A stretch of 64,000 nucleotides of DNA, from positions 186,001 to 250,000 of the forward strand of contig NZ_CP013233.1 of assembly GCF_001584165.1 (NCBI RefSeq), given 5' to 3'. The notes under the pieces are model-generated. The model ran no database searches. It worked only from the letters and a program-made list of their open reading frames with translations, and was not told the DNA's origin. The stretch is from Collimonas arenae. Its GTDB lineage: Bacteria > Pseudomonadota > Gammaproteobacteria > Burkholderiales > Burkholderiaceae_D. This document shows, piece by piece, positions 43,532 to 52,148 of this stretch. The position numbers and the translations under genes are program-made. Numbering within the stretch: the stretch's first letter is position 1; every line of letters starts with the position of its first letter.

Positions 43532-44245
43532 TTAAACCGACCGCACCGGAGAAAACAGTTTGCCGAAGTCGATTTCCTTGGGCTGGTTCTGCTCGGTCAG
43601 CAGTTCGCTGGCGTATTCGCCGAGGTGATGCGCCATCAGGCGCGCCGCTTGCTCGCCATCTCCCTGTTCGATGGCATCAAGGATCGCCACATGTTCGTCC
43701 GCTGAACAGCTATTGCGCTTCGGCGTTTCGTACAGGCCGATCAGCAGTGAGCTGCGTGCGATCAAGGTGCGCAGATAGCCGGTCACAATGTTGTTTTGAT
43801 TGGCTTCGGCCAGCTTGATATGAAATTCGCCGGAGAGGCGAATCCAGTCCCCCCAGTTGCCTTGCTCACGCAGCGCATGCTCGCGCTTCACCATCTCACG
43901 TAGTTCAGGCAGACGTCGGCGCTTGCCCGCCAGGCTCTTGACCGAGCCACTTTCGACGATCACGCGGGCTTCGAATACTTCCCGCGCTTCCTTGATGTCA
44001 TGCATGGCGATGACCGCGCCGCGATTCGGTTGCAGGTCAATCACGCCTTCATGCGCCAGTTTCACGAATACCCGCCGCAATGTGCCACGCGTCACGCCGA
44101 AGGCTTCGCATAGCGGCGCTTCGACCAGGCGCGTGCCGGGCGGCAACTGATGGTCGAGGATGGCGTCGATGATCGACAGGTGGATGCGCGCATCCACCTC
44201 GTCGTTGCTCAATTCTTCGTGGCGGATGCTGGCGGCCTGGCTCAT
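43532..44245 (-). CDS. GntR-family (FCD) regulator of the hydantoin/allantoin locus
   Basis: 237 residues from ATG 44245, chosen because GGGGG lies just upstream and because the operator at 44294-44305 then sits before, not inside, the gene; the frame opens earlier at 44302. HTH (about 15-85) contains LPPGTRLVEAPLCEAFGVTRGTLRRVF and LQPNRGAVIAM. FCD domain (about 95-215) has SGEFHIKLAEANQNN and MAHHLGEY. Paralogous to the GntR at 4962-5690. It faces a porin and NCS1 permease gene across about 530 bp carrying four TTGTGCACAA-like sites, so it very likely autoregulates and controls that operon. Confidence 0.92.
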   Translation of the reverse strand: MSQAASIRHEELSNDEVDARIHLSIIDAILDHQLPPGTRLVEAPLCEAFGVTRGTLRRVFVKLAHEGVIDLQPNRGAVIAMHDIKEAREVFEARVIVESGSVKSLAGKRRRLPELREMVKREHALREQGNWGDWIRLSGEFHIKLAEANQNNIVTGYLRTLIARSSLLIGLYETPKRNSCSADEHVAILDAIEQGDGEQAARLMAHHLGEYASELLTEQNQPKEIDFGKLFSPVRSV

Positions 44246-44293
44246 GCCGCGCCCCCGTTTGCCAGAATGGCTGGCAGGTCGGGTGATTTTAGG

Positions 44294-44305
44294 ATTGTGC
44301 ACAAT
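44294..44305. promoter_or_regulatory. GntR operator (perfect palindrome ATTGTGCACAAT)
   Basis: Perfect 12-bp palindrome 49 bp upstream of the gntR ATG. Placement suits autorepression. The best of four related sites. Confidence 0.75.
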
Positions 44306-44480
44306 TTATACATTGCTCGCCGAATCTTTGTCGAAGTGGTGCACCAGTATAAATCCTAAGTCCACGCCTTGCACGACTGCCAAATTTTTCCAGGCGATAT
44401 GGATTTCTACCCAACTGTTAGTGCGAATGCGATGCGCCATACTGAGGCATGTGCACAAAAATTAGCGTAATTTGCACCAA

Positions 44481-44492
44481 ATTGTGCACGAT
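44481..44492. promoter_or_regulatory. GntR operator copy (ATTGTGCACGAT)
   Basis: One mismatch from the perfect palindrome. Midway between gntR and the porin gene. Confidence 0.6.
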
Positions 44493-44623
44493 CTCTGGCG
44501 ACCAAAGTCACCTTAATGTTTCCTTGCGATAGTCGCTGCACCGCCCATTTTCATTCTTGCGACACCTGTCGACCTCATCAAAAAATCTCAATTGGCACGG
44601 TTCTGGCTTATTGCAAGTCATGG

Positions 44624-44635
44624 ATTGTGCGCAAT
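44624..44635. promoter_or_regulatory. GntR operator copy (ATTGTGCGCAAT)
   Basis: Near-palindromic copy nearest the porin, with one base differing from the perfect palindrome (CGC for CAC). Candidate site for control of the porin-permease-racemase genes. Confidence 0.55.
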
Positions 44636-44775
44636 CCTGTCTTGGATTGTAAAAAATCAAACAATCCTGGACCTCAGGGAGGCGGTTCCGCTAGCTGTTG
44701 GTTGCAGTTGGCCGTACTGCGCTGGACGGATCACCGTGGTGAGCAGGCAGGCATACAACATAGACAAGGATAAAG

Positions 44776-45855
44776 ATGAACCCTTTACTCAAACCGGCGG
44801 CGGCATTGGCCATGCTGGGCATCGCCGGCGCCGCGCTGGCGCAAACCAGCGTTACCGCCTCGGGCGTGATCGACACCGGCATCGGCTACGCCAACAATGT
44901 CGGCAATGGCACGCAATCGAAAGTGGGCGGGACCGACAGCATCCTGGGTGTTTCTAACGTGGGCTTCAGCGGCAAGGAAGATTTGGGCGGCGGGTTGAGC
45001 GCCATTTTCAATCTGCAGGCAGGCTTCAATCCGACTACCGGTGCGCAGTCGGCCAGCGGCCAGCTGTTCTCGCGCAATGCGCTGGTCGGCCTGGATAGCC
45101 CTGGCGGCAAGCTGACGGTCGGCAAGCAATGGAATTTCAACGATGACTGGCTGGTCGGCAGCATCTTCAAGGGCGGCTACAACTCCGGTGCGATCTTCAA
45201 GTTTTCCGAGTTCGATGCTGTCAGCGAGATCTACAACAACACCGTCAAATACGTGTCGCCAACGTTCAGCGGTTTCCAGGGCGGGGCCATGCTCGGTTTC
45301 GGTGAAGCAGCCGGCAGCGTGCGCAGCGGCCAGGTCTACAACCTCGCCGGCCGTTACCAGCAGGGGCCGTTGCTGTTGGCGGCCAGCTATGACCATGAAC
45401 AGGATGGCAATGCCAGCCTGATCAGCAATGGCAGCCTGTACAAGCTGGTCACACTCGGCGCCAGTTACGGCTTCGGCGCGCTGACCGCGCGGCTGGGCTA
45501 TGCCCACAGCGATATTTCCGGACCCGGCGTCTTCCAGTCGATCCCGTCGCAGTCGGCACGCAAGGCGTATGCGGTCGAGGCTGGCCTGGATTATGCATTC
45601 ACTCCGGCATTTACCGGCTCGGCCGATGCCATCTACCGAAAGAACACGACGCTCGCCAACAACAGCAAGGTGTACCGCCTGCTCGGCATCTACAGCCTAT
45701 CGAAGCGCACCAGCCTGATCGCCAATATCGCCCATCTCAACAATGCCGGCGGCGCTTCGGAATCGCTGGTGGCCACCAATTCGACAGCGATCGGCGGCGG
45801 TTATGCGAACCAGAGCCAGACCGCCGTCGCGCTTGGCATCCGTCACCTGTTCTGA
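44776..45855 (+). CDS. Gram-negative porin (OmpC-like)
   Basis: 359 residues. Signal peptide ends ALAQ. The mature barrel has TSVTASGVIDTGIGYANN, FSGKEDLGGGLSAIFNLQAGF, LFSRNALVGLDSPGGKLTVGKQW and ends in GIRHLF with terminal Phe, the betaproteobacterial porin_4 type (OmpC/PhoE-like). It lets small solutes such as hydantoins or allantoin through the outer membrane. First gene of the porin-permease-racemase cluster controlled by the adjacent GntR. Confidence 0.93.
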   Translation: MNPLLKPAAALAMLGIAGAALAQTSVTASGVIDTGIGYANNVGNGTQSKVGGTDSILGVSNVGFSGKEDLGGGLSAIFNLQAGFNPTTGAQSASGQLFSRNALVGLDSPGGKLTVGKQWNFNDDWLVGSIFKGGYNSGAIFKFSEFDAVSEIYNNTVKYVSPTFSGFQGGAMLGFGEAAGSVRSGQVYNLAGRYQQGPLLLAASYDHEQDGNASLISNGSLYKLVTLGASYGFGALTARLGYAHSDISGPGVFQSIPSQSARKAYAVEAGLDYAFTPAFTGSADAIYRKNTTLANNSKVYRLLGIYSLSKRTSLIANIAHLNNAGGASESLVATNSTAIGGGYANQSQTAVALGIRHLF

Positions 45856-45896
45856 TTGTTAGCGTTTTTAAATGAGGTCCTACATTAGGAGTCACG

Positions 45897-47357
45897 ATGG
45901 AAAAGCACAACGCAATTATCAAGCCCTCGTATGACGACCGGCTGACCAACGACGATCTGGCACCGCTGAAAAAACAAACCTGGGGCAGCTACAACATCTT
46001 CGCATTCTGGATGTCCGATGTGCACAGCGTCGGCGGCTACGTTACTGCCGGCAGCCTGTTCGCGCTGGGCTTGAGCAGCTGGCAGGTGCTGGTGTCACTG
46101 CTGCTCGGCATCATGATCGTGCAGTTCTTCGCCAACCTGGTGGCCAAGCCGAGCCAGGTAACGAGCGCTCCGTATCCGGTAATCTGCCGCACCACCTTTG
46201 GCGTGCTCGGCGCCAACATACCGGCCATCATCCGCGGCTTGATCGCGGTGGCCTGGTACGGCATCCAGACCTATCTCGCTTCCGGCGCTTTCCTGCTGAT
46301 CGTGCTGAAGTTCTTCCCGGAACTGGCGGTCTATGCCGACGTCAAGCAATACGGGTTTGTCGGTTTGTCATACCTGGGCTGGCTTGGCTTCATGGTGATG
46401 TGGGTGCTGCAGGCAGTCGTGTTCTGGACCGGCATGGATGCAATCCGCAAGTTCATCGACTGGGCCGGTCCGGCGGTGTATGTCGTGATGCTGTTGCTGG
46501 CAGCGTGGCTGGTGGCGAAGGCTGGCTGGAGCAATATCGACCTTAACCTGGGCGGCATCAAGTACAGCGGTTTCGCCGCACTGCCGGTGATGATCAATGC
46601 GATTGCGCTGGTGGTTTCGTATTTCTCCGGACCGATGCTCAACTTCGGTGATTTCTCACGCTATGGCAAGGATTTCAAGTCGGTCAAGCGCGGCAATTTC
46701 TGGGGGCTGCCGGTCAACTTCCTCGGCTTCTCGCTGTTGACCGTGATCTGCATCGCAGCGACATTGCCGATCTACGGCAAGTTGATTACTGATCCGGTAG
46801 CGATGGTCGGCCATATCGACAATACCTTTGCAGTGGTGCTGGGCGGCCTGACTTTCATGGTAGCCACGGTCGGCATCAACATCGTCGCCAATTTCGTTTC
46901 GCCTGCTTTCGATTTTTCCAACGTCGCGCCGAAAATGATCAGCTGGCGCATGGGCGGCATGATCGCTGCTGTGGGATCGATCTTCATCACGCCGTGGAAC
47001 CTGTTCAACAATCCGCACGTGATCCATTACACGCTGGATATCCTGGGTTCCTTCATTGGTCCGTTGTTCGGCATCCTGATCGCCGATTTCTACCTGGTGA
47101 AGAAGCAGCGTGTGATCGTCGACGACCTGTACACGATGGATCGCAACGGCGCCTACTGGTACGACAACGGCTACAACCGCAAGGCCATCACGGCGCTGAT
47201 TCCGGCGGCCATCATTCCGGTCTGCTGCGTGCTGGTGCCCGGGCTGGACGGCCTGGCCAATTTCACCTGGTTCATTGGCATGGGTTGCGGGTTGGCGATT
47301 TACTGGGCCATCAGCCACAAGCAGACGGCCAACGTTGCAGCCGGAGCTGTGGCCTGA
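45897..47357 (+). CDS. NCS1-family permease (allantoin/hydantoin/cytosine type)
   Basis: 486 residues; AGGAG lies 6 nt before the ATG. Twelve predicted membrane helices. NCS1 hallmarks: WGSYNIFAFWMSDVHSVGGYVTAGSLFALGLSSW, split here, SAPYPVICRTTFGVLGANIPAIIRG and PMLNFGDFSRYGKDFKSVK. The family includes PucI, the hydantoin transporter Mhp1 and uracil or cytosine permeases. With a hydantoin/allantoin racemase downstream and the porin upstream, a 5-substituted hydantoin or allantoin substrate is most likely. Coupled to a sodium or proton gradient. Confidence 0.92.
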   Translation: MEKHNAIIKPSYDDRLTNDDLAPLKKQTWGSYNIFAFWMSDVHSVGGYVTAGSLFALGLSSWQVLVSLLLGIMIVQFFANLVAKPSQVTSAPYPVICRTTFGVLGANIPAIIRGLIAVAWYGIQTYLASGAFLLIVLKFFPELAVYADVKQYGFVGLSYLGWLGFMVMWVLQAVVFWTGMDAIRKFIDWAGPAVYVVMLLLAAWLVAKAGWSNIDLNLGGIKYSGFAALPVMINAIALVVSYFSGPMLNFGDFSRYGKDFKSVKRGNFWGLPVNFLGFSLLTVICIAATLPIYGKLITDPVAMVGHIDNTFAVVLGGLTFMVATVGINIVANFVSPAFDFSNVAPKMISWRMGGMIAAVGSIFITPWNLFNNPHVIHYTLDILGSFIGPLFGILIADFYLVKKQRVIVDDLYTMDRNGAYWYDNGYNRKAITALIPAAIIPVCCVLVPGLDGLANFTWFIGMGCGLAIYWAISHKQTANVAAGAVA

Positions 47358-47387
47358 TGCGCTAGCCTGATTCCAGGCGATTCCCAT

Positions 47388-47407
47388 CCGACCGCCGTGG
47401 CGGTCGG
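47388..47407 (+). terminator. Hairpin 1 between NCS1 permease and racemase
   Basis: Arms CCGACCGCC and GGCGGTCGG around GT, followed by TTT; lies 30 bp after the permease stop. Either a weak terminator or part of an attenuator with the next hairpin. Confidence 0.5.
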
Positions 47408-47423
47408 TTTCGCGGTTATTCCC

Positions 47424-47450
47424 GGCGCGCCGCCGAGTCTGCGGCGCGCC
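47424..47450 (+). terminator. Hairpin 2 between NCS1 permease and racemase
   Basis: Perfect 10-bp arms GGCGCGCCGC and GCGGCGCGCC around a 7-nt loop, ending 23 bp before the racemase TTG. With hairpin 1 it could limit downstream racemase expression. Confidence 0.5.
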
Positions 47451-47473
47451 CATTTAATAGTTAGCGTCCTGTT

Positions 47474-48208
47474 TTGAAAATCAAGATCATCAATCCCAAC
47501 ACCACCTGGAGCATGACCGAGAAGATCGGTCTTTGCGCACGCCAGGTTGCCGCACCTGGCACCGAGATCGTTGCGGTCAGTCCGGCGATGGGGCCAGCTT
47601 CGATCGAGAGTCATTACGATGAAGCGCTCAGCGTGCCCGGCATCCTCGATGAAATCCGCCGTGGCGAAGCAGACGACGTCGATGGCTATGTAATCGCCTG
47701 CTTTGGCGATCCCGGTTTGCATGCTGCTCGTGAGGTAGCACGCGGCCCGGTAATCGGTATCGCCGAAGCCGCCATGCACGCGGCCAGCATGATCGGCACC
47801 GGTTTCAGCGTGGTGACCACGCTGGAACGCACCTGCGGCATTGCCTGGCATTTGGCCGAAGCTTACGGCATGCGCCGTTTCTGCCGTCGCGTGCGGGCAT
47901 GCGAACTGAATGTACTGGACCTGGAGCAGCCCGGATCGGATGCCTACCGCATCATCGTTACAGAATGCCGGCGCGCGATGCGGGAAGACAAGGCCGACAG
48001 CATCGTGCTCGGCTGTGCCGGCATGGCCGACCTGTGCAAGGCAATCGGCCGCGAGCTCGGTATCAACGTGATCGACGGCGTCACGGTTGCGGTAAAGATG
48101 GTGGAAAGCCTGGTGCAGCTAGGCCTGGCGACAGGCAAGCGCGGCGACCTGGCCTATCCCCTCCCAAAACCCTACAGCGGCATGCTTGAAAATTTCTCCA
48201 GGCTCTAA
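47474..48208 (+). CDS. Hydantoin/allantoin racemase (Asp/Glu racemase superfamily)
   Basis: 244 residues from a TTG start at 47474; no earlier ATG gives a better frame and no strong ribosome site is visible. IINPNTTWSM at the N-terminus, the catalytic pair Cys76 (VIACFGDPG) and Cys181 (IVLGCAGMA), and a C-terminal KPYSGML are those of hydantoin racemases and of allantoin racemase HpxA. It interconverts D and L forms for stereospecific hydantoinase or allantoinase. The catalytic Cys positions 76 and 181 match those reported for rhizobial hydantoin racemase. Which substrate it uses is unsettled. Confidence 0.9.
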   Translation: MKIKIINPNTTWSMTEKIGLCARQVAAPGTEIVAVSPAMGPASIESHYDEALSVPGILDEIRRGEADDVDGYVIACFGDPGLHAAREVARGPVIGIAEAAMHAASMIGTGFSVVTTLERTCGIAWHLAEAYGMRRFCRRVRACELNVLDLEQPGSDAYRIIVTECRRAMREDKADSIVLGCAGMADLCKAIGRELGINVIDGVTVAVKMVESLVQLGLATGKRGDLAYPLPKPYSGMLENFSRL

Positions 48209-48229
48209 TGCCAAGAGGCAGCAGCGGCG

Positions 48230-48592
48230 TCACGCCATGTGATGCGCCTTGCGATACTCCAGCACATGGATCGCCGCCTTCACAATCGCATACATGACGG
48301 CCTGCTGCTTGCTCGGATGGTCAGTAAACTGGGCAACGATGGCGCCGATTGTCACCCGGGTGCTGGGTGCATGGTCAGGCGGATGATCGTAGACAGGAGA
48401 AAGATCGTACTGCACCATCAGCGGCCCGCAGGCGCTCCAGTCGCGCGTCCATTTCGGCAGCGCCTTGCCGTTATCCCACAGGACGCCGGCGCTTTCGTAG
48501 CATTCCTCGATGTTTTCGTGGCCGAGCAGCTTTGCCAGAATCCTTTCCTTGGCAACGCAGCTCCTGAAATACTCTTCATCGCTCATGCGCAT
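48230..48592 (-). CDS. Small DUF2591-like protein
   Basis: 120 residues from ATG 48592 (AGAGG 7 nt upstream). Contains WTRDWSACGPLMVQYDLSPVY, resembling the P-S-W-xxGGP block of DUF2591 (phage ABA-sandwich) proteins, with an otherwise unremarkable sequence and no signal peptide. The match is partial. No other phage genes are near, so a decayed or domesticated phage origin is only a possibility. Converges with the racemase gene. Confidence 0.55.
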   Translation of the reverse strand: MRMSDEEYFRSCVAKERILAKLLGHENIEECYESAGVLWDNGKALPKWTRDWSACGPLMVQYDLSPVYDHPPDHAPSTRVTIGAIVAQFTDHPSKQQAVMYAIVKAAIHVLEYRKAHHMA

Positions 48593-48660
48593 GGTAGGGC
48601 CTCTCTTTGATTCCATCGGTTATGACGCCAGTATGCATCTGTTGGCGTCACGAATCGAGA

Positions 48661-49548
48661 TCATTTCAGGATTTTTCGTGCCGAAGAAATGATCTGTTGC
48701 GAAAGATGCTCCATACGCGGTGATTGCACTTTCCAGGTGTGCCAGTACAGCGCCACCTCGACGGGTTTGCCCGGCGTCAGCATGACGATCTCACTTGGTT
48801 TGGCGTTGGCCTTGAGCAGCAGTTCAGGCACCATGCCGTAGCCGAGGCCGTAGCGGATGGCGTTGAAGTGCGATGCCGCGCCTGGTACGTAATGGCAGGG
48901 ATAGGCGCCGTCCGGCAGACCCAGCTTGCTTAACAGAAATGACGATTGCAGCGTGTCCTTGTGGGTGTAGGCCACCACCGGCGCGCTGCGTGCCGCCTTG
49001 CGGGTCAGGCCGTCTGGCAACCACTGCGCAAGGAATTTTTTTGATGCCACCAGCCAGTAGCGCATCACGCCCAGCAGTTCGGCGGAGCAGCCGCGCATCG
49101 GTTTCGGCTCGGTGCTGATGCAGCCGATGGCGAGGCCGGTTTCGAGCAGCGTGTAGGTGTGATCCTGGTCTTCCACGGTCAGGTCGAGCAGCACTCGCTC
49201 GCGGATCAGTACATCCGACAGCGCCGGGAAAAACCAGGTGCCGATGGAATCGGCGTTCAACGCCAGCACCAGCGTCAGCGGGGCATCCTGCTCCACCGCC
49301 ATTTCAGTGGCCAGGTCGGTTTCCAGCAGTTTGGCGCGTTTCAGATATTGCAGCAGGCGTTGCCCCATGCGAGTGGCGCGCGCCGGCCGGCTGCGCACCA
49401 CCAGTGCGTTGCCGAGCTGGCTTTCGAGCGCGCGCACGCGTTGCGAGATCGCCGGCGAAGTCAGGTGCAGCCGGGTTGCCGCCTGTTCGAAGCTGCCGGT
49501 TTCGATGACGGCGCGGAATGCTTCGGTATGCTTGGGATTGAGGTTCAT
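48661..49548 (-). CDS. argP: LysR-family regulator ArgP/LysG
   Basis: 295 residues. HTH (about 4-62) with FRAVIETGSFEQAATRLHLTSPAISQRVRALESQLG, split here; the effector domain shows the ArgP/LysG pattern VRSRPARATRMGQRLLQY, DLTVEDQDHTYTLLETGLAIGCISTEPKPMRGC and YGMVPELLLK. ArgP activates a LysE-type arginine/lysine exporter, usually divergent from it. Here the gene next door is PBP1A instead; a LysE-family gene is about 8 kb away and interrupted. Lysine or arginine is the likely effector. Confidence 0.9.
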   Translation of the reverse strand: MNLNPKHTEAFRAVIETGSFEQAATRLHLTSPAISQRVRALESQLGNALVVRSRPARATRMGQRLLQYLKRAKLLETDLATEMAVEQDAPLTLVLALNADSIGTWFFPALSDVLIRERVLLDLTVEDQDHTYTLLETGLAIGCISTEPKPMRGCSAELLGVMRYWLVASKKFLAQWLPDGLTRKAARSAPVVAYTHKDTLQSSFLLSKLGLPDGAYPCHYVPGAASHFNAIRYGLGYGMVPELLLKANAKPSEIVMLTPGKPVEVALYWHTWKVQSPRMEHLSQQIISSARKILK

Positions 49549-49574
49549 GCCGGTATCCTTGCATAAGAAATATT

Positions 49575-49592
49575 TATTATTCCTTAATAATA
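49575..49592. promoter_or_regulatory. AT-rich dyad upstream of argP
   Basis: TATTATT and AATAATA arms around CCTT, 27 bp upstream of the argP ATG. LysR-type operators are often AT-rich dyads of this kind; probable autoregulation. Confidence 0.5.
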
Positions 49593-49691
49593 CTTATTTT
49601 TGATAAAGATGTGTCTGCTCCAAAGGACAATGCGCTCTCTGACGATTTCACATCCTGCACGCGAGAACGCGCTGCAGTTACCGGAGCAAGC

Positions 49692-49763
49692 ATGGTCTTA
49701 TCGAGCAGCACCAGCAAATATCTTACAAAAGCCGATTACGGCCTGGCGGGGATTGCGCCTTGA
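49692..49763 (+). CDS. Short leader ORF overlapping PBP1A start
   Basis: 23 codons, ATG 49692 with GGAGC just upstream, ending TGA at 49761-49763. Its stop overlaps the TTG start of the penicillin-binding protein (TTGA), so it could couple translation. It may also be a chance frame. No known family. Confidence 0.35.
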   Translation: MVLSSSTSKYLTKADYGLAGIAP

Positions 49764-52144
49764 ACGAGCTTGGCAAACAGCCGCAATCGAAGCTGGTCCG
49801 CAATCTTAAATTCCTGCTCGGCTTGAGCCTTGGGCTGGCACTCGCAGCAATGCTTGTCGGCGGTTACTGGTTGCGGCAGGCCTGGCAGCAGTTGCCGGCA
49901 GTCGAGCACCTGGCGCAATATCAACCGGCGTTGCCGTTGCGGATCTATTCGAGTGAAGGCATCTTGCTGGCCGAATACGGCGAAGAGCGGCGCGAATTTC
50001 TGCCGCTGGAACAGATTCCGCCGGTCATGCGGCAGGCCTTGCTGGCGATCGAGGATGCGCGCTTCTACGAGCACGGCGCGGTCGATTTTTTCGGCCTGCT
50101 GCGCGCGACGTTGGCCAATGTGGTCACCGGTCAGCATGCGCAAGGCGCGAGCACCATCACGATGCAGGTCGCACGCGATTTTTTCCTGACGCGCGACAAG
50201 ACCATGCAGCGCAAGCTGATGGAAATTCTGATGGCCTATAAGTTGGAGCAGCGTTACAGCAAGGACAAGCTGCTGGAGTTGTACATGAACCAGATCTACC
50301 TGGGTGAGCGTTCTTATGGCTTTGCTGCCGCCTCCAGCATTTACTTCGACAAGCCGCTGGAGCAGGTGACTGTGGCCGAGGCGGCGATGCTGGCGGGATT
50401 GCCGAAAGCGCCGTCGGCCTACAATCCGGTCGCCAATCCGCAGCGCGCGCAAGTCCGTCAGCATTACATCCTGCAGCGCATGCATGAGCTCGGCTACATC
50501 ACGGCTGATCAACTGCAACAGGCGCTGGCGGAACAGCTTGTGGTTAATCCACGCCGCAATCCGTCCGTACGCGAAGCCGCGTATGCGGTGGAACAGGCTC
50601 GCCAGATAGTGATGGAGCTGTATCAGGAGCGCGCCTATACGAGCGGCCTGGATGTCACCACCACCATCCGCATGGCGCCGCAGATGGCTGCGGACAAGCA
50701 ACTGCGTACGGGATTGATAGAGGCGCAGGCGCGCAGAGGCTATCGCGGCCCGGAGGGATCGCTGTCCGTCGATATTGATGCGAGGGAGAGCGTTCGCCAG
50801 TTGCGGGCGGCTTATCCGGATAGCGGCGAGTTGCGCGCGGCATTAGTAACGGCCGTCGGCCCCAAACAGATCAGCGCGCTATTGCGCGATGGCCGGACGA
50901 TCCAGATCGGCGCCGTCGATCCGCGCTTTGTCGGCGGCTGGGCCAAGCTGCCTGCCAGCGGCAAACGCAGTATCGTTCCTGGTTCCGTGATTCGGGCCTA
51001 TCTGGATAACAGCAAGGGCGAACGCTGGCTGCTTGGCCAGATGCCGGAGATGGAGGGAGCGCTCGTTTCGCTCGATGCCGAGAGTGGCGACATCCTGGCC
51101 TTGGCCGGCGGCTTCGATTTTTCGCGTAATCCTTTCGATCATGCCGTGCAGGCATTCCGTCAGCCGGGATCGAGCTTCAAGCCTTTCGTGTATTCTGCGG
51201 CGCTGGAAAAAGGGTATTTCCCCGGCACGCTGGTGGATGACGCGCAACGCGTATTACGGCCGGCAGAAACCGGAGCCCGTGCCTGGCGGCCGCGTAATTA
51301 CGGCAATAACTATGAAGGCTTCATCACAGTGCGGCGCGGCCTGATGCGTTCGAAGAACCTGGTTGCGGTGAGCCTGATGCAGGCTGCCGGCGCCGACTAC
51401 GTACAGCAGTATGCGACGCGCTTCGGCTTTCTTGCCGAGCGCAATCCAGTGTCGCTGCCGCTGGCACTGGGGGCTGGCGCGGTGACGCCATTGCAGCTGG
51501 CACAGTCATATGCAGCATTCGCCAATGGCGGCTATCATACGGCGCCGCGGCTGATCAAGCAGATCAATGACCGGTCGGGGCGGGTGCTATACAGCGATGC
51601 CGGGAATAGCCAAACCGCAGCGCAGAAGTCCGGCAAGCGCATCATCTCGGCACGCAATGCCTTCGTCATGGACAGCATGTTGCAGGACGTGGTCAAGTCC
51701 GGCACCGGCCATGGCGCCAAAGTATTGGGACGCAGCGATACAGCGGGCAAGACCGGCACCTCGAACAATGCCTACGACGCTTGGTTTGCCGGTTATTCGT
51801 CGGGTGTGGTGTCGGTAGTGTGGCTTGGTTACGACCAGCCGAAATCGCTCGGCGCCACCACCGGTGGCGCGCTGGCGTTGCCGATCTGGAGCCGCTACAT
51901 GCAGGTGGCGTTGGAAGGGCGACCGGAACAGATCCGCAACGAGCCGCAGGGGCTGATTTTCAGCGATGGCGATTATGTTTATTCAGAGTACCTGAATGGC
52001 AGTTGTCTGGAAGACGGCAATGCCTTCATCCAAAGCGACTTCAAGTGCGAACCCGATCTGGCAGCGGCAAGTCCGGCCGCAGATGCCTTGGGCGCAGCCC
52101 AAGAGCGCGAACAGATATTGAAACTGTTTTCTACGGAAGAATAA
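49760..52144 (+). CDS. Penicillin-binding protein 1A (bifunctional class A PBP)
   Basis: 794 residues from a TTG at 49760; no in-frame ATG is available upstream. N-terminal transmembrane anchor, glycosyltransferase domain (AIEDARFYEHG, GASTITMQVARDFFL, LELYMNQIYLG, AAMLAGLPKAPSAYNP), OB-fold insert (about 350-430) and transpeptidase domain with Ser471-x-x-Lys474 (GSSFKPF), RSKN and KTGTS. This is PBP1A-type murein synthesis. Downstream is the TRIC-like gene 4 bp away. Likely a second class A PBP alongside a housekeeping copy elsewhere. Confidence 0.93.
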   Translation: MNELGKQPQSKLVRNLKFLLGLSLGLALAAMLVGGYWLRQAWQQLPAVEHLAQYQPALPLRIYSSEGILLAEYGEERREFLPLEQIPPVMRQALLAIEDARFYEHGAVDFFGLLRATLANVVTGQHAQGASTITMQVARDFFLTRDKTMQRKLMEILMAYKLEQRYSKDKLLELYMNQIYLGERSYGFAAASSIYFDKPLEQVTVAEAAMLAGLPKAPSAYNPVANPQRAQVRQHYILQRMHELGYITADQLQQALAEQLVVNPRRNPSVREAAYAVEQARQIVMELYQERAYTSGLDVTTTIRMAPQMAADKQLRTGLIEAQARRGYRGPEGSLSVDIDARESVRQLRAAYPDSGELRAALVTAVGPKQISALLRDGRTIQIGAVDPRFVGGWAKLPASGKRSIVPGSVIRAYLDNSKGERWLLGQMPEMEGALVSLDAESGDILALAGGFDFSRNPFDHAVQAFRQPGSSFKPFVYSAALEKGYFPGTLVDDAQRVLRPAETGARAWRPRNYGNNYEGFITVRRGLMRSKNLVAVSLMQAAGADYVQQYATRFGFLAERNPVSLPLALGAGAVTPLQLAQSYAAFANGGYHTAPRLIKQINDRSGRVLYSDAGNSQTAAQKSGKRIISARNAFVMDSMLQDVVKSGTGHGAKVLGRSDTAGKTGTSNNAYDAWFAGYSSGVVSVVWLGYDQPKSLGATTGGALALPIWSRYMQVALEGRPEQIRNEPQGLIFSDGDYVYSEYLNGSCLEDGNAFIQSDFKCEPDLAAASPAADALGAAQEREQILKLFSTEE

Positions 52145-52148
52145 AAAG

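Larger units (their letters stand above)
44246..44775. promoter_or_regulatory. Divergent regulatory region with four TTGTGCACAA-type sites
   Basis: About 530 bp without a convincing gene. Palindromic sites: ATTGTGCACAAT (44294-44305, perfect), TGTGCACA (44450-44457), ATTGTGCACGAT (44481-44492) and ATTGTGCGCAAT (44624-44635). A further inverted repeat GGATTGT (44644-44650) / ACAATCC (44661-44667) lies nearer the porin. It carries promoters for gntR and for the porin operon. Confidence 0.75.

Noticed and set aside
44246..44302. Longer start of the second GntR
   Set aside because: It would place the perfect operator across the start codon; the ATG at 44245 has a purine-rich site upstream.
48230..48592. 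Prophage remnant
   Set aside because: Only one small DUF2591-like gene; no integrase, capsid, tail or attachment site nearby.
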